A stretch of 64,000 nucleotides of DNA from Zanthoxylum bungeanum (lineage: Eukaryota > Streptophyta > Magnoliopsida > Sapindales > Rutaceae): the NCBI GenBank assembly GCA_019454045.1, contig SKCR01041548.1:16745-80744 (forward strand), written 5' to 3'. The notes under the pieces were generated by a model. It saw only the letters and a program-made list of their open reading frames with translations. It did not search any database and was not told the origin of the DNA. The position numbers were made by a program, and so were the translations under genes. This document shows, piece by piece, positions 58,921-64,000 of this stretch; the first letter of the stretch is position 1, and each line of letters opens with the position of its first letter.

Positions 58921-60300
58921 CTGTTTGTCTTTGCCGATTTTTCATTTTCTTCAAAACCTGCGAATAAAAACAAGACAAAAATTACGTGCATGTGACGTGT
59001 ATGCATGTATGCATGGAAGTATTTCCTATTCCGATGGGTTAGGCCTTGCTGGTGCTCCTTGGTGTCCTTTGCCTATAACTGTCTTTGGTCGCCCTCTGGG
59101 CCTGCTTACAGTTTCTTTCTGTCAATTCTCTTCTGGTGATTGCTCAGTTTCCTTTGGTCCCATGACTCAATATCTCATTATATACCTGATTCGTGAGGTG
59201 GTATACTGGTCGCCCCCAGTCTTGGTTTAGCTTTATGCTCTCCGCTGTTTGCACTAGGTCAATGTAAGCCACGTGCTGTGGCGTTCCATATCATCATACT
59301 ATATTTCAAGCTACCAAATAGTCCCAATAGTTATACAGATCATTGTCCTCAAAGAATGCTCAGTAGTGAAACCAGAGAACCTTCAAAACATTCAATGCAA
59401 CCCAAATCCAAGTCTTTGAATAAATGATTTGAACCAGACTCAAAGTGTGTGTGTGTGTAAAGGTTCTTTTACAACTTGATCCTTAGGTAAGCCAACTCGA
59501 TGATTTTGTTTCAAAGGATGAGATCAATGGGTCAAACCAACCTAGATGCCTTGACCATGCTCTGCAATTACTTCTCCGTACTCAATATGATATGGCTTTC
59601 TTTTTCTTTTCTTTCGTCTTTTTTTTTTCAACACACATGCCCTTTAAGGTAGTATTTCTCCTCATGGTGGTCCTAATACTCGCCCATTGGTAGCTTCACG
59701 CTTATCGATTATAGGTGGTTTATATTGTCTTCTTTAGAGACTTTTCTTTTGTTTCCAACCATACCACATATCGTAACACAAGTTAGTCATGATGGACATC
59801 TAAGTGAACGGTCATTCATCGATCCGCACTCTCTTCAACTAGTCACTTTGCCGACTACTCAGGCTTTCACTGCTAAGATCCTATAATCAAGTGCTCGCTA
59901 GTCTAGTCGAGATCAACCACTCAAAATATCGGATGAGAGCACATCTCGCACTTATTGTTTCTAAGGTTCCAACCTATGGCAAACAATTTCATCATCGGAC
60001 TTATGCCTAACTGTTAAGGACTAAAAAGATTTTTTTTTCTTTTCTCTTTCTTTTCTCTTTTTCTTTTTTTTCTGTTTTTTTTCACAATAGTCTTTCTATC
60101 ATTGCCGTAAAATTTTATGCTCCTCGGTTTCCTTTTCCCTGATATCCATATTTACTAAACTCTTCTTGACAAGTCTTCTTTTTTCTAACCGAACGGATAT
60201 CTATGATGGCTTTTAAGACACAAAGGTTAACATGATGCGTGTATGCATGAGATGCGTGCGATGTATGAGATATAATATGCATGTGGTTATCAAAAGCATA
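58921..60300 (-). other. G2 internal non-coding region in place of gag/pol
   Basis: No gag or pol similarity is visible on either strand. On the minus strand a T-rich tract ending TTCGCAG then GTTTTGAAGAAAATG (near 58935-58985) parallels G1 14285-14340. Further upstream a short frame (about 59170-59035) reads SRPRGRPKTVIGKGHQ, an AT-hook-like motif. There are pyrimidine-rich tracts at 59595-59635 and 60020-60085 and a (GT)n run near 59445. Confidence 0.5.
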
Positions 60301-60818
60301 AATGGTGGCTTCTATAGGTCATAAAACTATGGTTCACATGAGGGTTTATAGGAGTATAGATAAAGGCTCCCGCCGGCGAAGGATTGCCCACAACTAGGAC
60401 TCCCCACTCAAGGGTTTGAGCGACCAAGTGAGCGCACCTTTTTTATATCTTAAAGTACGTGCCAACGAGTTATGGTGTGTGACTGACTGTCAAATGGATT
60501 TCCTATTGAAGATTCCCCAGAGGGAGGGTGGAACGAACTCTCTTAAATACCCAAGCCTCTTAGGCTCTTATCGCCTTGGTGACAGGAATAACCAATAGGT
60601 CCTTCAAATTAGTCCATCACAGTAAGCTTCAAGTAAATGATTATCTATGTGCCTTCACAGCTTTTCCTTATAGAAAGGTAGTGAATGAATGAAGACACCA
60701 AATCATCACCTAGCTTTAATAATGCCTTTGATTAAACCCCTTCAACCCACGATAGACACAGTCAACTAAAGCACAAATCACAAACATTACAAGACATTAT
60801 TTCGGGGCCGATTCTCTA
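60301..60818 (-). other. 5' leader of G2
   Basis: The segment is homologous in reverse to the G1 leader (about 11480-11880), for example the stretches around CACTCAAGGGTT and TAGGCTCTTATCGC. It is non-coding. Confidence 0.65.
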
Positions 60819-60836
60819 TCCCCAGTGGAGTCACCA
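60819..60836 (-). other. Primer-binding site of G2
   Basis: On the minus strand it reads TGGTGACTCCACTGGGGA, one base different from the G1 site and also three bases (GTC) from the LTR. Confidence 0.75.
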
Positions 60837-60839
60837 GAC

Positions 60840-62926
60840 TGTAGGACACAGAAATTGACGACGTTGTTCCAGGCTCGCGGCCCGGTCAGGAGTACGAAGT
60901 AGCCCGCATGGGACTAAACCGGAGAATAAAGGAGTCGCCACCCAGTGTGAACTGGGAAATGATTTAAGGCCGCACTCACCCCTCGCAAGGGAAGACCTCA
61001 AACTGTTTGGGTTCGGAATGGTCCCTTACTTATGCCACTTGTAATGAACGGATTTGTGCAATAATCTAACCAAGTCTATACAACATACATTTGCAAAAGT
61101 AATCTACATCTAAGTTAATATACGGCCTATATCTAAGTTTGCATGCATAAAGATAAATCGGAATAACGGTAAGCACACAACTCATGAATACTTTTAATTA
61201 ACACATGCGGAACAATAAACACAACAATAATTGTAAATTAAATGCGAAATACTAAAAAGATAAATAACACAGAAATAAATGCCGAATAATGAAATATGTG
61301 ACCAAACAATTTGGCCGTTTTCAATGTAGGACTTCGCATACCCGGTTGGACGTATTCCACGTCCAACCAAGCATTCCGTGTCTGGGATAACAAATAAAAT
61401 ATAACAAAGGGTGTCATCGGGTCTTACCTTTTAAGTCGCTTTTCGGGAGTATGTTGGGACGTCGCCGGAAGGGTTAGTGTTTCCGCTATTTTCACTGGTT
61501 TACTATTTTCGCTCGCTGTTTCCTCTGTTTTTACTATAGTTTTGTTCACTATTTTGGGGGCTTTTGTATTGGTTTATGCTCAATTTTGGGACTGTTTTGT
61601 GTCAGTTTGTTGGATATTTTTTGGGGCTGTTTTGGGTATTTTTTTGTCTCGGTAGGGCTGCTGTTTTCACGTGTGTGTGGGCTGCTGAAGGGCGTCTGTT
61701 TTGTGGGTGGTATGTGTCTATTTGGTGAGCTATTTTTGTGGCGTGAGAAGGCTGCCAGCAAGGTGTTTGTGCGTGAGTGTTTAGAGGCAGTTTGGGGCTT
61801 ATTTGTTGCCTTGCATGAGTGGCTTTTGGTGAGTGTGATGTGTGAGTGAGAAGGCTGCCAACAAGGTGTTTGTGCGTGAGTTTTTAGAGGCAGTTTGTTT
61901 GTTTATTTATGGGCTGTGAGTGGCTGTGTGTGTGAAGTGTGAGGGAGTGAGTACTTTGGACATGTAGGTAATGTGCTGAGGGGCTATTGTGCGTGAAGTG
62001 TGTGCGTTGAATGAGGGCTCTTTTAGTCGATGTGGGAGGGAGTGAGTGCGTGAGGGGCCTGTGAGTTGGGGTTGTGTGAAGTGCATAAGTGAGCTGGCTG
62101 AGTGCGTGCAAGGCTGTGCGTTTTTGTTTGTGGGTGGCGTGTCAAATGAGTGTTGTGTATGTGTTTGGGCTGCAAGGTGTCGTGGCAGTGGATGGTTTTG
62201 GGAGCAACGTGAGTGAGTGATTTGTTTGAGGTCTGAGCGTGAAATAAGAGGCTGTTTGAGGGGTATTGGCGTGAATTTCAGGGGCTGTTGGAGTTGTTTG
62301 TTGCGGCAATGGGGAGGAATTTGGGGGAGCTTGGGTGTTGATAGAGCTTAGGGGAAGAATGGAGAGCTTTTGGTCCTTTTTATAGGCAAAGGTTGGTGCA
62401 TTAATTGGGTGGGCTATTATTGGTGGAGGCTATTAATTAGGAGGTGGCTTGTTGAAAATGGTAAAGGGATTGATGTGTTGTGTCTTTTGACTTGGTGTGA
62501 GGCTATTAATTAGGAGGTGGCTTTGTTGAAAATGGGGTGTGAGGTGAATTAGAGTCAATGGGCGTGGGTTGTTTTGGTGGAGGGGTGACTTTTGTGGAAA
62601 GGGCGTGGGGTAGTCTCTTGGTGGGCTTGATGTTGATTTGGTGGGTTTTGTGGGCTTATGGGCGTGGGCTTAGTGTTTTGGTGGGCTTGGTTGCGGAAGT
62701 TTTGGGCCAAAGAAGTATGGCTTGAGGGGTTTTGGGCTGAGGATAATTTTGAAACAGAGGTCCAACGAGCAAACCCGAAGCTAAGCAAACAAATTAAATC
62801 CAACAAGGTATCAATTTCTGACTCTTTCTTCCGACGTTTGTTTCCCGCGACTTCCGCGACTTAAAAGGTAGTGCCTCCGCACGAGGCTCATCATCGGGAC
62901 TTATATGCAAAAATGAAGTGCCTACA
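60840..62926 (-). repeat. Right (5') LTR of G2
   Basis: The LTR is 2087 bp and matches 45581-47670. Its TATA box (reverse of TTTTTATAG) is at 62377-62385. It ends TGCCTACA at 62926, followed by the CTTTC duplication. Confidence 0.88.
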
Positions 62927-62931
62927 CTTTC

Positions 62932-63823
62932 TTTGAACAGTTAGACTATACTAAACACTACTATATTTGTAGTTTGTTATATAGTTGGACTATAATAGCC
63001 ATTAAATTTTGAGTGTACCCGAAATAGTTGATTGGATAGTTGAACTATTGCAATCGAGATGGCTGGAAAGATTTGCGTCAAATGACATAATCCTAGGTGA
63101 AAATGTCTTTAAAGACGTAAATTTTCCAGATTATGAAATGAATCTCAGGATAGTCCTGAGAGCTGAGAAGTTACTCTATTGGATAGAGAATCCTCTCGGG
63201 CCCTAAGCCCGGAGTTGAGCAAATAGTAGAGCATGAGATTAGGAAGACTCATCGTGATGATAACTTTAGTGCTCAATCTGTTATGCTTGCCGCAATGACT
63301 CCATAATGTCGTCGTCAAAACTAATGATTAGATCCTTATATCATGATGTTGAAATTAAATGATCTTCATAGATCTAACCTTAGATCTTCGAAATACGAAT
63401 TGCAAAATGAAGCTCTTTCGCTCGTGTATGTCAGAGGGTACATCTGTCAAGCACTAGGTGTTGCATATGATTACTGACATCGAACATCTAGGTTAGTTGG
63501 GCATTACTTACGAGGCCGAGACTTCTATAGATTTGATCATACAGTCTCTGCCTGAAGGAGGCAGAGCCAGAGCTTCCAAAAGGGCAAGAAGCGCAAAGCG
63601 CATCTTACTTCGACATCCCAGAAGGCCAAGGCTTGGCCGAAGGCTTCTAAGGGTGTGAAGAAAAGGGCAAAGGCAAAATCGTCACAGTCTTCTGGGAAAA
63701 CAAAGGACATATCCCAACACGTCTACCTAAACTATGAAAAATGGGGTCACTGGAAGCGTGACTGCCGTATGGACAAGGCAGATATAAATGATGTGAAGAC
63801 GAGCAAGGCTCCGACTTCAGGTA
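62932..63823 (+). pseudogene. Copia F leader end and gag remnant
   Basis: The F leader resumes after G2, and gag starts at 63059 (MAGKI). It shares the TAA-equivalent after MTP and the one-base insertion before the MSEGT segment with D and E. A deletion removes the stretch between the QSLPE motif and KGQEA. The knuckle is YLNYEKWGHWKRDC, having lost its first two cysteines. It is cut at 63823 by another element. Confidence 0.82.
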
Positions 63824-64000
63824 TGTTGGGAAGCGATCGCGAGTGCGCAGCGGAAAATTTAAATTATTAAAATTATGATGCCGCTTCCTTTTGCCCAGAC
63901 CCCTTTGTTTTATTATTCTACAAGCATAGGCATGTTACTATATATTCTAAGCATAAAACTCATAAAACATGCAAAGAACATAAACCTAAACATTAACTAT
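63824..64000. mobile_element. Start of an unidentified inserted element, probably an LTR
   Basis: D and E continue after GACTTTAGGTAT(A/G)TTTG into protease. F instead switches at 63824 to TGTTGGGAAGCGATCGCG, sequence seen nowhere else in this window. The TG start and abrupt break suggest an LTR edge. The orientation, family and right end are outside the window. Confidence 0.55.

Larger units (their letters stand above)
45581..62926 (-). mobile_element. G2: gene-less gypsy-type element (LARD-like), minus strand, split by copia C
   Basis: The LTRs are about 2.09 kb (45581-47670 and 60840-62926), with a perfect 5-bp duplication CTTTC (45576-45580 and 62927-62931). In reverse orientation the PBS (60819-60836) and polypurine tract (47671-47684) match those of G1. 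The internal region, about 3.4 kb without C, has no gag or pol. It holds a leader, roughly 1.4 kb of non-coding sequence and tandem repeats related to those in the G1 3' UTR. The LTRs differ mainly by C/T and G/A changes, so it looks older than G1. Confidence 0.9.
21847..64000 (+). mobile_element. Head-to-tail copia array D-E-F with shared LTRs
   Basis: The order is LTR (21847-23766), internal D, LTR (31381-35931), internal E, LTR (41495-43427), internal F. Every LTR is followed directly by a PBS (TGGTATCAGAGC), and the second and third are preceded by a polypurine tract (AAGTGGGAGAT). They therefore serve as the 3' LTR of one unit and the 5' LTR of the next. F is interrupted by G2 and by an element starting at 63824, and its 3' end is outside the window. 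Confidence 0.88.

Noticed and set aside
4973..63823. Integrated pararetrovirus or other viral sequence
   Set aside because: Every RT/integrase fragment has copia gene order (integrase before RT) with LTRs, PBS and PPT. No movement or coat protein and no envelope-like frame was seen.

Overview
The window is nuclear DNA of a flowering plant, probably a eudicot. The evidence is a 13-exon gene for a three-FKBP-domain, TPR-containing immunophilin (FKBP62/ROF1 type) with plant GT-AG introns, followed by about 60 kb of nested plant transposons: Ty1/copia, Ty3/gypsy of Tat/Ogre type, and hAT. I cannot name the species. Apart from the immunophilin gene I see no host gene, RNA gene or CRISPR array. All boundaries were read by eye.

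Layout. 1-4.1 kb: the FKBP62-like gene on the minus strand, whose upstream region carries a heat-shock-element-like array. As written it has one frameshift in exon 6 and a displaced start. 4.3-21.8 kb: copia element A (minus strand, degenerate, 3' LTR truncated). It is split by G1 (7995-19242), a gypsy-type element with 3.4-kb LTRs that keeps gag and has lost nearly all of pol. 21.8 kb to the right edge: a head-to-tail array of copia units D, E and F on the plus strand, in which neighbours share single LTRs (LTR-int-LTR-int-LTR-int). It appears inserted in the 5' leader of A. The array is interrupted by a deleted hAT (27038-28525, in D gag/protease), a longer hAT (32105-34930, in the D/E shared LTR), a gene-less gypsy-type element G2 (45581-62926, minus strand, in F) and the start of a further element (63824 to the edge, in F gag). 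G2 is itself split by copia C (47975-57771, minus strand), the best preserved copia copy here. Nesting depth reaches four: A > array > G2 > C.

Target-site duplications support the nesting: 5 bp for G1 (CTTGG/CTTGT), G2 (CTTTC) and C (GCATC), and 8 bp for the two hATs (CTAGTTGC and GTTTTGGC).

The most unusual signals are: (1) the LTR-sharing tandem copia array; (2) lesions shared by separately inserted copia copies, including a gag stop codon at the same place in all five, which suggests that a defective family was copied in trans; (3) a 15-bp motif repeated four times at conserved spacing in the leaders of all five copia copies; (4) arrays of small palindromes in the copia LTRs and in the hAT; (5) 3'-UTR tandem-repeat blocks in G1 and G2 that share a core motif; (6) a second copy of the primer-binding motif exactly 100 bp upstream of the real one in the G1 LTR. 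No intact retrotransposon or transposase protein is encoded. The one possibly functional host gene has a frame disruption that could be biological or an assembly error.
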